Of a stretch of DNA of 64,000 bases, positions 52,109-63,140 are shown one piece after another; position 1 is the first letter of the stretch; each line of letters begins with the position of its first letter. The stretch comes from Effrenium voratum (Eukaryota > Sar > Dinophyceae > Suessiales > Symbiodiniaceae), in contig CAUJNA010000474.1 in assembly GCA_963377175.1 (NCBI GenBank), positions 148,836 to 212,835 on the forward strand, written 5' to 3'. The notes under the pieces were generated by a model. That model was not told the origin of the DNA and ran no database searches. It worked only from the letters and a program-made list of their open reading frames with translations. Made by a program: the position numbers and the translations under genes.

Positions 52109-52122
52109 AGGCGAGAGGGGGG
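52109..52122 (+). promoter_or_regulatory. Polypurine tract
   Basis: The bases AGGCGAGAGGGGGG abut the TG of the right LTR and are nearly pure purine, as required for plus-strand priming. Confidence 0.8.
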
Positions 52123-52582
52123 TGTTTTTGGGGGCATGCAAATTCATCATAGCATGTTTCAACGCCACAGCCAACGCGCTGCTTTGGCTCAAGTTTTGCA
52201 TCCGGCACTCATCGTTCGCCATCTCGGCGGGAAAAGTTCACGGCGCATCTGCACACCGGCCGCGTGGCTTCGGGACCGTTGTGTTTGGGGCGGTGTTCTT
52301 TGTCCTGGAGGTGGGTCGGGCTATTGTTTGGGGTGCGCTGCTTCTGCTCGCTTTGCTCGCTTGGTGCTGCTTGCCGCTGGTTTGCTTGCCTGCTTTGCGC
52401 TGTGCTGCGCTTCTGCTTGGTTCCTTCTTGTTACAAACGAGGCACCCCTTTTGGTTCGTGTTAGTGCCGGCCGGGGGCAACCGCTTTGCCCTTGGGACCG
52501 GGGGGGATAAGGTGGTCTCTTCTTGTTGGTGGGTTAGGGCCTGTTTTATCCATCCCGAAACTCTGTTTCAAACCCTTTCGCA
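52123..52582 (+). repeat. 3' LTR
   Basis: 460 bp, TG...CA, same sequence as 22014-22431 apart from five substitutions and 42 extra bases. Carries the same TTTGGCTCAAG at 52183-52193. Confidence 0.92.
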
Positions 52583-52587
52583 ACTTC
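52583..52587 (+). repeat. Target site duplication, right (ACTTC)
   Basis: Matches 22009-22013; host repeat sequence CGTCGCATCG resumes directly after it. Confidence 0.85.
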
Positions 52588-53266
52588 CGTCGCATCGCGC
52601 CCTTGCGCCCCGCAGGTTTATTCTCAGCTTTTACCCTGTCCTTCTCCTGCCCTTTCCTCCGCCCGATCCCAAACCCCAACCGACCAGCGGCAGGCCTGTG
52701 TAGCCAGCAGTCACTTGCCCAACCCCGCAGTCGGCCCGGGCCTCACGTAAGCCATCTTCCGTGTCATTTTTTTTCTTGTCGCTCACCTTCTGGGTGCCTC
52801 TCATGTATACACCCTGTCCACAGCCGTCATGCCAGTCTTTTTTTTGAAGGCTCGTAGACCACTTCCTTCAAACCTCAAGCTTCAGTGCTCGGGTCGCAGA
52901 GCTTGAGGCTCGACCTGTCCGCCCCACCTCCCTTTCCACCCTCATGAGCAAACGGATCTGCCCGCCTCCAAGAAACTAACTACTGCGTTGCGGTCAGAAC
53001 CTACGAGCAGCCGGACTTAACAAGGGTGTGTAGCAGTATCTCACGCCACACGCAGGGAATGCCAAAGTCAGACCAAGCTGTCAAGTTTCGATTTCAGAGG
53101 AGGACCCTTGTTTTTGCGGGCTAAGCATGTATTGCCAAGGAAAATGCATGTGTATGCGTTGACTTGCACAAAGTGCACTTCTGTTCATATGTTGAACCAT
53201 TTTGGTGCGTTTCTATATGCGAGTGTCCACATTTCAGGAGGTCATCAGTCCAAGCCGTCCGCCCCC

Positions 53267-53373
53267 GAGGTCCGGATGGCGCCCGGGGCCTGGCGGAGGG
53301 CCTCCGCGGCCTGGTGCAGCTCCAGCAGCTGACGCTGAATCTGAGTGACAACAAACTCGGCCGGGAAGCCCAG
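53267..53373 (+). pseudogene. LRR exon-like copy 7
   Basis: Reads GLRGLVQLQQLTLNLSDNKL in frame, then G-R-E-A-Q. Uses GAGGTCCGGATGG where the left-hand copies mostly have GAGGTTCGGATGG. Confidence 0.6.
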
Positions 53374-54290
53374 GAGGCAGAGGCGCCGGGGCGAGGCACG
53401 GCGCCGGGTGCGACTTAGCAGGGGACCTCGTTTGAGATGGACCTGCCTGACACTTCCAGGGAAATACTGTTGCTGGAGGCCACAAGTTTCAAGAGCTCCG
53501 AAAGCAGGACAGCCACATGCCTGCTCACGCATGCGCCTGGGAACAAGACAGATTGATGAAAAGGCCGCTTCAAGCAAAGAATTTTAGGAGTTCGGACATG
53601 GCGGAGGCGCCGTATAGTCGAACTGAAGCGAAGCCACTGCTGGGTGTTTCATTTCACTGTGCAGTTTACTTCCTCGCTAGTTGGTTTTGCGCGTGTACAA
53701 GGTATTTTCAATCGCAGGCCAGCTTGAGGGCTAAGTGCTTTGCGCTCACGTAGCGTACCATCGACGCCGCCATGTATTTGTGTTTTCGGTTCCAGCATGT
53801 ATTTTGGGCCAATAGAACAACAGACCAGGCAGATTTCGCTTGATATGATCAGGTAGCTTTGCAGAGGATGAGGTAAGGCGGCTCTCCGAATCATGTCCAT
53901 AGCTGAGCAAGCCCCCGCCTTCCGACCTGTTGTTTGAGACATGAGCCATCTTTTGCCCCGGCAAAAATCATACATGGTTGGCCTTGTGGTGGCAAGATGA
54001 TGTGAGATAGATGGGCCTCTGGTTGGTGCATGGTTTTGTCTCTTTCAAGCTCGGAATCAATCGAAATTGAAAGTCTGGACTGCTGCTGCTGAGTGTTGTG
54101 TGTAGCAATCGTGTTTCTTCTCCTAAGGATTTCATCAAATGTGTTGTGGAGAGGGACCAGCTGGGAGGGACTGGACGTTTTGGAGGTCAGTTTCGAAGGC
54201 CAAGCAAGCAATCAAGCATGTTTAGTTTCTTTTGAGGGAGCACTAAGCAGAGTGTTTCAATGCTTCAGTTGCCTGCGGCTGCAGACGGTG

Positions 54291-54886
54291 CGTACCCAGT
54301 CAAGCAGATATGTTCGCTTGGTATGACCGCAGCTTCCAAGCTTTGTTTCAGAAATGGTGAACATGGTCTTAACCGTCCCTGTCTCTTAGCCGCAAGTCGA
54401 CGCGTGATGGGAATTGCGCCGTTGCCAACATTGACACGGGGCGGAGGCTTGAAGACGGAGCCGCAGTGAGGATGGGTCCACGACTGGCAACAGGCATCCA
54501 ACAAATGAATCCACCGTGCCCATGGACTTTGGGCACCCTGTCGCATCGATATAGACAAGGCGCGCATTCTCTTCAGCCGTCATCCTGCAGCGCCAAAGGT
54601 CAAGTGACTCCGCGCTAGTCGTAGCGGAGGCCAGTGCTCCAGCCGTCCGAGTCCGAGTCTTGCCCTTGGCTTCTTTGTGATTTTTAAGGTGCCCAGAAGT
54701 GGGTTTCTCTTGCTTCTTTGCATGCGTGGGCCTTTCTGAGCCTTTAGCCAAACAAGCAACTCGTTCAGCAGGTCGTGCGCGCAACTCCGCTTCTTTTCTT
54801 TCTGGCCCAGTTCATACGCGCTTCAGTTCGTGGAGAGGGATGGTTTGTAGCTGGCCCCAGACCGTTAAGATTCTTTCTCATCTTGG
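54291..54886. repeat. Recent tandem duplicate, copy A
   Basis: Nearly identical to 56596-57190 (offset about 2.3 kb); I see only isolated differences such as GAAGTGGG versus GAAGGGGG. Confidence 0.85.
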
Positions 54887-55660
54887 CATCCTCCACCCAG
54901 CAGCCTTGCTTGGTGTTCTTGTTGATGCAGCTGGCGGGCGGCCTGGGCGCTCTCGCTTTGGGGCCCTTCAGCAACTGCGCCACATCGTCGTCCAAAAGGC
55001 ATCTCCTGTTGCCAATTCCTTCACTTCCGTCGCATCGTGCCCTTGCTCCCCGCTGGCCAACACCTCGGCTTTCACCCTGTCCTTCTCCTGCCCTTTCCTC
55101 CGCCCGATCCCAAACCCAAACCGACCAGCGGCAGGCCTGTGTCGCCAGCAGTCGCTTGCCCAACCACCCGGGCCTCACGTAAGCCATCTTCTGTGTCATG
55201 ATTTTTCCTTGTCGCTCACCTTCTGGGTGCCTCTCATGTATACGCCCTGCCCACCGCCGTCATCCCAGGTTTCTTTTCCAGGCTCGCAGCGCACTTCCTT
55301 CAAACCTCAAGCTTCAGTGCTCGGGTCGCAGAGTTTGAGGCTCGACCTCGTCCGCCCCACCTCCCTTTCCACCTCCATGACCGGCAGCCTGCCTCCTCAT
55401 GAGCAAACAGATCTGCCCGCCTCCAAGTAACTAACTACTGGGCCGCGGCCCAGAACCTACGAGCCGCCTCGGGACTTAACAAGGGTTTGTAGCAGTATCT
55501 CACGCCACGCAGGGAATGCCAAAGTCAGACCAAGCTGTCAAGTGTCGATTTCAGAGGAGGACCCTTGTATTGCAGAGGAAAAAATGTGTACGCGTTGACT
55601 TGCACAAAGTGCACTTATGTCCGCATCCCAGGAGGTCATCAGCCCAAGCCGTCCGCCCCC

Positions 55661-55767
55661 GAGGTCCGGATGGCGCCCGGGGCCTGGCGGAGGGCCTCCG
55701 CGGCCTGGTGCAGCTCCAGCAGCTGACGCTGAGTCTGGGGGGCAACAACATCGGCCGGGAAGCCCAG
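55661..55767 (+). pseudogene. LRR exon-like copy 8
   Basis: Reads GLRGLVQLQQLTLSLGGNNI. Sequence and flanks nearly match copy 7 at an offset of 2394 bases. Confidence 0.6.
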
Positions 55768-56595
55768 GAAGCAGAGGCGCCGGGGCGAGGCACGGCGCCG
55801 GGTGCGACTTAGCAGGGGACCTCGTTTGAGATGGACCTTCCTGACACTTTCAGGGAAATACTGTTGCTGGAGGCCACAAGTTTCAAGAGCTCCAGAAGCA
55901 GGACAGCCACATGCCTGCTCACGCATGCGCCTGGGAACAAGACAGATTGATGAAAGGGCCGCTTCAAGCAAATAATTTCAATCGACGGAGGCGCCGTATA
56001 GTCGGACTGAAGCGAAGCCACTGCTGGGTGTTTAATTTCATTTTGCGCAGTATACTTCCTCGCTAGTTGGTTTTCGCGCGTGTGCCAGCATTTTGAATCG
56101 CAGGCCAGCTTGAGGGCTAAGTGCTTTGCGCTCACGTTGCGCACCATCGCCGCCGCCATGTATTTGTGTTTTCGGTTCCAGCACGTGTTTTGCACCTGCC
56201 TTTTCGGAGGAATTTTGGGTCAATAGAACAAGAGACCAGGCAGTTTTCGCTTGATGTGGTCAGGTAGTTTTGCAGCGGTTGAGCTAAGGCGGCTCCCCGA
56301 ATCATGTCAATAGCTGAGCAAGCCCCCGCCTTGCGACCTGTTGTTTGAGACATGAGCCATCTTTTACCCCGGCAAAATCACACATGGTTGGCCTTGTGGT
56401 GGCAAGATGATGTGAGATAGATGGGCCTCTTTGGTGCATGGTTTTGTCTCTTGCAAGCTCGGAACCAGATGAAATCGAACGTCTAGACACCAAATGTGTC
56501 GTGGAGAGGGACCAGCTGCGAGGGACTGGGCGTTTTGGAGGTCAGTTTCGAAGGCCAAGTAAGCTGTAAGCAGGGTTTTAATGCTTCAGTTGGCT

Positions 56596-57190
56596 GCAGA
56601 CGGTGCGTACCCAGTCAAGCAGATATGTTCGCTTGGTATGACCGCAGCTTCCAAGCTTTGTTTCAGAAATGGTGAACATGGTCTTAACCGTCCCTGTCTC
56701 TTAGCCGCAAGTCGACGCGTGATGGGAATTGCGCCGTTGCCAACATTGACACGGGGCGGAGGCTTGAAGACGGAGCCGCAGTGAGGATGGGTCCACGACT
56801 GGCAACAGGCATCCAACAAATGAATCCACCGTGCCCATGGACTTTGGGCACCCTGTCGCATCGATATAGACAAGGCGCGCATTCTCTTCAGCCGTCATCC
56901 TGCAGCGCCAAAGGTCAAGTGACTCCGCGCTAGTCGTAGCGGAGGCCAGTGCTCCAGCCGTCCGAGTCCGAGTCTTGCCCTTGGCTTCTTTGTGATTTTT
57001 AAGGTGCCCAGAAGGGGGTTTCTCTTGCTTCTTTGCATGCGTGGGCCTTTCTGAGCCTTTAGCCAAACAAGCAACTCGTTCAGCAGGTCGTGCGCGCAAC
57101 TCCGCTTCTTTTCTTTCTGGCCCAGTTCATACGCGCTTCAGTTCGTGGAGAGGGATGGTTTCGTAGCTGGCCCCAGACCGTTAAGATTCT
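56596..57190. repeat. Recent tandem duplicate, copy B
   Basis: See 54291-54886. Confidence 0.85.
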
Positions 57191-59495
57191 TTCCCATTTT
57201 GGCGGGGACAAAGGAGCCTGAATCCTCCACCCAGCAGCCTTGCTGCAGCTGGCGGGCGGACCCAAATAACTTCAGCCTGGGTGCTCTCGCTTTGGGGCCC
57301 TTCAGCAACTGCGCCACATCGTCGTCCAAGAGGCATCTCCTCTTGCCAATTCCTTCACTTCCGTCTGGTTTCTGCTGGCCCCTTCTTTTCAATACAGCCT
57401 CGTGGCATTTCTCTGCCAGCTTTCCACCTTCACCTCAAGTTTCGCAAGGCAAACCTCCCTCCTCCGCCCCACCTCGCTTGCACCTCCGCAACCGGCTGCC
57501 TGCCTCCTCATCAGCAAACGGATTTTCGGCCTCCAAGAAACAAATCACTGTGCCGCGCCCAGAACCTACGAGCCGCCTTGAGACTTAACAAGGGTGTGTA
57601 GCAGTTTCTCATGCCGCATGCAGGGAATTTCAAATTCAGACCAAGCTGGCAAGTTTTGATATGTTTCGATTTCATAGCACAAGCGGGTCGCTTTCGGCCC
57701 TTCAGCAACCGCGCCACATCGTCATCCAAGAGGCGCCTCCTCTCGCCAATTCCTTCACTTCCGTCGCATCGTACCCTTGGGCCCTGCAAACATCTCGGCT
57801 TTCACCCTGTCCTGCTCCGGCCTCTCCCCCAAACCCAAACCGACCAGCGGCAGGCCTGTGTCGCCAGTATTGCCCAACCCCGCAGTCGACCGTCATCCCA
57901 GGTTTCTTTTCCAGGCTCGTAGCGCACAAACCTCAAGCTTCAGTGCTCGGGTCGCAGAGTTTGAGGCTCGACCCCGCCTCCCTTTCCACCTCCGTGACCG
58001 GCCGCCTGCCTCCTTATGAGCAAAACCAACTACTGCGCCGCGGCCAGAACCTACGAGCCGCCTCGGGACTTAACAAGGTTGTGTAGCAGTATCTCACGCC
58101 ACACGCAGGGAATGCCAAAGTCAGACCAGGCTGGCAAGTTTCGATTTCAAACGAGGACCCTTGTATATGCGGGCTAAGCATGTATTGCAAGGGAAAATGC
58201 ATGTGTATGCGTTGACTTGCACAAAGTGCACTTCTGTTCATATGATATGGTCAGGTAGCTTGGCAGAGGATGAGGTTGCCGGCGGAATATGGGTAGAAGG
58301 CAGCTCTCCGAATCATGTCAATACCGGCAAAAACCATACATGGTTGGCCCTGTGGTGGCAAGATGATGTGAGATAGATGGGCCTCTGGTTGGCGCGCCTT
58401 CTTGGGGCGGATTGGAACTTGGGCATTTGGGACTGGATAGTTCAGTTGTCACTTCCATGTTTTTCTTTTCTCTTGCAAGCTCAGAATCAATCGAAGGTGA
58501 AAGTCTAGACTGCTGCTGCTGAGTCTTGTTTTGTACGACAGCATACCCAGGCAATCATGTTTCTTTTCCTTAGGATTTCATCAAATGTGTCGGTCAGTTT
58601 CGAAGGCCAAGCAAGCTGCCCCTGCCTGTGCTTTTGCGCGTTTCTTGTTTGCGCCCGCTTTTACCTGTCTCTTGACCATCCAGCTTTGCAGAGGGTCAGA
58701 AGCAAGCAATCAAGCGTGTTTAGCTTCCTTCGAGGGGGCACTAAGCAGAGGGTTTCAATGCTTCAGTTGCCTGAGGCCGCAAACGGTGTGAGCCTGGGCG
58801 CTTTTGCTTTTGGGCCCTTCAGCAACTGCGCCACATCGTCAGCCATGAGGCGCCTCCTCTCCCGGCCAAGTACCTCATCCAGCAATATCCTCCTCTAGCC
58901 CTTTCCTCCGCCCGATCCCAAGCCATCACCAGCAGTCACGTGCTCACGCAGGGCATCTTCCGCGTGCTTCTTTTTCCTTGCCGCTCGGCGCGGCTTACCT
59001 CTTACAGAAGTCATCCCAAGTCTTATCAATTCAGCCTGGTGACATCCCTCGGCTAGCAAGGCTTGGCCAGCGCACCTGTGCTCTGGCCGCAGAGCTTGAG
59101 GCTCGACCTCCTCCGCCCCACTTCGCTTGCACCTCCGCAGCCGGCTGCCTGCCTCCTTATGAGCAAACGGATCTGCCCGCCTCCAAGAAACAAACTACTG
59201 CGTTGCGGTCAGAACCTAAGAGCCGCCTCGGGACTCAACCGGGGTGTGTAGTAGAATCTCACGCGACACGCAGGGAATGCCAAAGTCAGACCAAGCTGGC
59301 GAGTTTCGATTTCAGAGGGGGGCCCTTGTGTATGCTGATTTTAAACCAACAGGCTAAGCATGTATGGCAAAGGCAAAGCTTTGTGTACACGTTGACTTGC
59401 ACAAAGTGCATTCATGTTGTTGGTATGTTGGACCATTTGTCGCATTCAGATGTACTCTGAAGCTGTAGTGTGGGTCCCAGGAACTCATCATCACC

Positions 59496-59601
59496 GAGGT
59501 CCGGATGTCGCCCGGGGCCTGGCAGACGGGCTCCAAGGCCTGGCACAGCTGCAGCAGCTGACGCTGAATCTGGAATGGAACAGGATCGGCCGGGAAGCCC
59601 A
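59496..59601 (+). pseudogene. LRR exon-like copy 9
   Basis: Reads GLAQLQQLTLNLEWNRIGRE and continues into a readable downstream stretch (LRGAVRLVGRKLNVCLRRTF), showing that the coding part may extend past one LRR. Confidence 0.6.
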
Positions 59602-60880
59602 GGCGGGGCAGGGCGGGGCAGAGGCGCAGCTTACGCTGCGTGGTGCCGTGCGCCTGGTGGGGCGGAAGCTCAATGTGTGTTTGCGTCGGACATTTCAGGG
59701 ACTTCCGGAGGAATGCTGTTGCTGGAGGCCGCAAGTTTCAAGAGCTCCGAAAGCAGGGTAGTCGTATTGCCTGCTGACGCATGCTCCCGGGAACAAGACA
59801 GATTGATGAAAAGGCTGCTTCAAGCAAAGAGTTTCAGGAATTCGGACATGGCGGAGGCGCCGTCTAGTCGGACTGAAACGAAGCCACTGCTGGGTGTTTA
59901 ATTTCATTGTGCAGTATACTTCCTCGCTAGTTGGTTGTGCGCGTGTACAAGGTATTTTCAATCGCAGGCCTGCTTGAGAGCTAAGTTCTTTGTGCTCACG
60001 TCGCGTATCATCGGCACCGCCATTAATATGAGTTCGTTTCCAGTATGTGTTTTGCACCTGCCTTTTCAACAAGAGGAGAGAGGACTCCTGGGTCAAAGAA
60101 CAGCAGGCCAGGCAGATTTCGCTTGATATGGTCAGGTAGCTTGGCAGAGGATGAGGTTGCCTGAGGCTTATGGGTAGAAGGCGGCTCTCCGAATCATGTC
60201 AATACCGGCAAAAACCATACATGGTTGGCACTTGGGCATTTGGGACTGGATAGTTCAGTTGTCACTTCCATGTCTTTTTTTCTCTCGCAAGCTCAGAATC
60301 AATCGAAGTTGAAAGTCTAGACTGCTGCTGCTGAGTCTTGTTTGTACGACAGCATACCCAGGCAATCATGTTTCTTTCCTTAGGATTTCATCAAATGTGT
60401 CGTGGAGAGGGACCGTTTTGGAGGTCAGTTTCGAAGGCCAAGCAAGCTGCCCCTGCCTGTGCTTTTGCGCCTTTCTTGTTTGCGCGCGCTTTTACCTGTC
60501 TCTTGACCATCCAGCTTTGCAGAGGGTCAGAAGCAAGCAATCAAGCGTGTTTAGCTTCCTTCGAGGGGGCACTAAGCAGAGGGTTTCAATGCTTCAGTTG
60601 CCTGAGGCCGCAAACGGTGTGAGCCTGGGCGCTTTTGCTTTTGGGCCCTTCAGCAACTGCGCCACATCGTCAGCCATGAGGCGCCTCCTCTCCCGGCCAA
60701 GTACCTCATCCAGCAATACCCTTCCCTTCGCCGTCGCATCATAGACTTGTACCCAACGCTGGCCTCTTTCTGGCCGTGCGAACATCTTGGTTTTCACCCT
60801 CTCCTCCCCTAGCCCTTTCCTCCGCCCGATCCCAAGCCATCACCAGCAGTCACGTGCTCACGAAAGGCATCTTCCGCGTG

Positions 60881-60889
60881 CTTGTTTTT
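60881..60889 (+). repeat. 9-bp target duplication, left (CTTGTTTTT)
   Basis: Repeated at 61583-61591. A related empty copy at about 58975 reads GCGTGCTTCTTTTTCCTTGC. Confidence 0.85.
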
Positions 60890-61582
60890 GCTCACGCCGC
60901 CACTAACGGCGCGGAGCAGTCCCACCGCACTTCCCGTTGTTGTGGTCGACGCCTTGATGACTTTTGTGGGGGTGGGGTGGGGTGGGGTAATAACGTACGG
61001 GGCACAATTTGCTCGGATGCCTAGTCACAAGTTTAGTCCCGGGCACCGTATCACGCAGGCCGAATTTGGACTTTCATATTCCCTGGCGTGTGTCATCGAA
61101 CCTTGCTAATTACAACTGGTCCGCCGAAGGCTCCAAGACTATGACGTACACTTCAGTTCTGTGAGTCATAGTTCGCTGCAGTTTTCCAAGAATGTTTTCT
61201 TGCCTCAGGATCTTTGAAAGGTTGGAAAGACGTGCAGCCACCTTATGTCATGCTAAGATGAAGGGCGGGCTGAATCCCGAGCGGTGGCGATACTCGCATA
61301 ACTACCAACGGCGGCACAACATGTGTGATTGTTTGTAGGAAGTAATGACGTAGTTATTTCATGTCCGGAAATCCTGATTGGGCGATTGCCAGGGTTGTGT
61401 CATGCTAAGAAGAAGGGCGGGCTGAATCTCGAGCGGTGGCGATACTCGCATAACTACCAATGGCGGCACAACACGTGTGATTGCTTGTAGGAAGCAATGC
61501 CGTAGTTGCTTCATGTCCAGAAATCCTGGTTGGGCGTTTGCCAGGGTTGTGAATTCCTCCGCGCCGTTAGTGGCGGCGTGAC
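60890..61582. mobile_element. Mutator-like miniature transposon (693 bp)
   Basis: Ends are inverted repeats of at least 24 bp (TCACGCCGCCACTAACGGCG at 60892 and its complement ending 61581) with a 9-bp direct duplication outside, the size typical of Mutator-like elements. It has no transposase. Inside is a direct duplication of about 151 bp. The host repeat copies at 58.97 kb and elsewhere lack it. Confidence 0.85.
61247..61549. repeat. Tandem duplication of about 151 bp inside the miniature element
   Basis: Two copies (61247-61397 and 61398-61549) share GTCATGCTAAGA, GCGGTGGCGATACTCGCATA and GATTG..TTGTAGGAAG with roughly 10% difference. Confidence 0.85.
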
Positions 61583-62150
61583 CTTGTTTTTCCTTGCCGC
61601 TCGGCACGGCTTATGCGCTATCTCAGCCCCTTACAGCCGTCATCCCAAGTCTTGTCAACTCAGCCTGGTGGCATCCCTCGACTTGCAAGGCTTGGCCAGC
61701 GCACCTCCTCCAAACCTCTGGTCGCAGAGCTTGAGGCTCGACCTCCGCCCCACCTCGCTTGCACCTCCGCAACCGGCTGCCTGCTTATGAGCAAACGGAT
61801 CTGCCCGCCTCCAAGAAACTAACTACTGCGTTGCGGTCAGAACCTACGAGCCGCCTCGGGACTCAACAAGGGTGTGTAGTAGTATCTCACGCCACACGTA
61901 GGGAATGCCAAAGTCAGACCAAGCTGGCAAGTTTCGATGTCATAGGAGGACCCTTGTACTTGTATATGCTGATTTCACAACCAACAGTCTAAGCATGTAT
62001 TGCAAAGGAAAGGCCTTGTGTACACGTTGACTTGCCAAACATGCATTCATGTTTGTTTGTATGTTAGACAAATTGTCCCATTCACATGTACTCTGAAGCT
62101 GCAGTGTGGGTGTCCGCATCCCAGGAGGTCAGCCCAAGCCGTCCGCCCCC

Positions 62151-62257
62151 GAGGTCCGGATGGCGCCCGGGGCCTGGCGGACGGGCTCCAAGGCTTGGTG
62201 CAGCTGCAGCGGCTGACGCTGGATCTGAGCGGGAACGACATCGGCCGGGCAGCCCAG
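62151..62257 (+). pseudogene. LRR exon-like copy 10
   Basis: Reads GLVQLQRLTLDLSGNDIGRA. Followed by LRGAV-type coding remnants and then a deletion relative to copy 9. Confidence 0.6.
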
Positions 62258-62869
62258 ACGGCAGAGGCGCCGGGGCGAGGCGCAGCTTGCGCTGCGTGGT
62301 GCCGTGCGCCGGATAGGGCTGAGGAAACTTGATGTCTTTGCATCGGACATTTCAGGGACTTCCGGAGGAATGCTGTTGCGCAAAGAATTTAATGGAATTC
62401 GGACATGGCGGAGGCGCCGTATAGTCGGACTGAAACGAAGCCACTGCTGGGTGTTTAACTTCATTGTGCAGTATACTTCCTCGCTAGTTGGTTGTGCGCG
62501 TGCATAAGGTATTTTCAAGCGCAGGCCAGCTTGAGAGCTAAGTGCTTTGCGCTCACGTCGCGTAGCATCGGCACCGCCATTTATATGTGTTCGTTTCCAG
62601 TATGTGTTTTGCACCTGCCTTTTCAACAAGAGCAAAGAGGACTCCTGGGTCAAAGAAGAACAGGCCAGGCAGATTTCGCTTGATATGGTCAGGTAGCTTT
62701 GCAGAGGATGCGGCTTGTGGCTACAAGGCGGCTCTCCGAATCATGTCAATACCGGCAAAAACCATGCATGGTTGGCCCTGTGGTGGCAAGATGATGTGAG
62801 ATAGATGGGCCTCTGGTTGCATTTGTGGCTGGATAGTTCAGTTGTCACCTCCATGTTTTTTCTTCGCAT

Positions 62870-63140
62870 GCAAGCTCAGAATCAAACGAAATTGAAAGTC
62901 TAGACTGCTGCTGCTGAGTCTTGTTTGTACGACAGCATATGGAGACAAGTAAGCTGCCCCTGCCTGTGCTTTTGCGCCTTTTTTGTTTGCGCCCGCTTTT
63001 ACCTGTCTCTTGACCATCCAGCTTTGCAGAGGGTCAGAAGAGAGCAATCAAGCGTGTTTAGTTTCCTTCGAGGGGGCGCTAAGCAGAGGGTTTCAATGCT
63101 TCATTTGCCTGAGGGCCGCAGACGGTGTGTGTGTGTGCCC
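62870..63140. repeat. R1-family repeat, right-hand copy
   Basis: Almost the same as 10489-10760, including the GTGTGTGTGTG run at the end. The two lie on either side of the LTR insertion. Confidence 0.8.

Larger units (their letters stand above)
22014..52582 (+). mobile_element. Giant LTR retroelement without visible RT/integrase, carrying a nested 18.6-kb transposon
   Basis: The element is bounded by LTRs of 418 and 460 bp that start TG and end CA, with 5-bp target duplications outside, a tRNA-like primer-binding site candidate after the left LTR, and a purine-only tract before the right LTR. Without the nested element (30124-48737) it is about 12 kb. Its coding sequence runs on the plus strand through many frames and resembles a very long gag-like protein (coiled coil, Cys-rich modules, Lys/Gly-rich tail). 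I found no YxDD, no integrase HHCC/DDE and no D-T/S-G protease motif, so it looks non-autonomous. Confidence 0.85.
52588..60880. repeat. Host repeat array, right half
   Basis: Continuation of the 14-22 kb array: multi-module units of roughly 2.3-3.9 kb with LRR exons at 53267, 55661 and 59496. 54291-54886 and 56596-57190 are nearly identical. R1-family copies start near 54045, 58480 and 60285. No complete gene is seen; long frames on both strands are GC-driven. Confidence 0.75.

Noticed and set aside
22014..52582. Reverse transcriptase in the LTR element
   Set aside because: I searched the readable frames for YxDD, the LPQG region and integrase motifs and found none; the longest unknown domains do not resemble RT.
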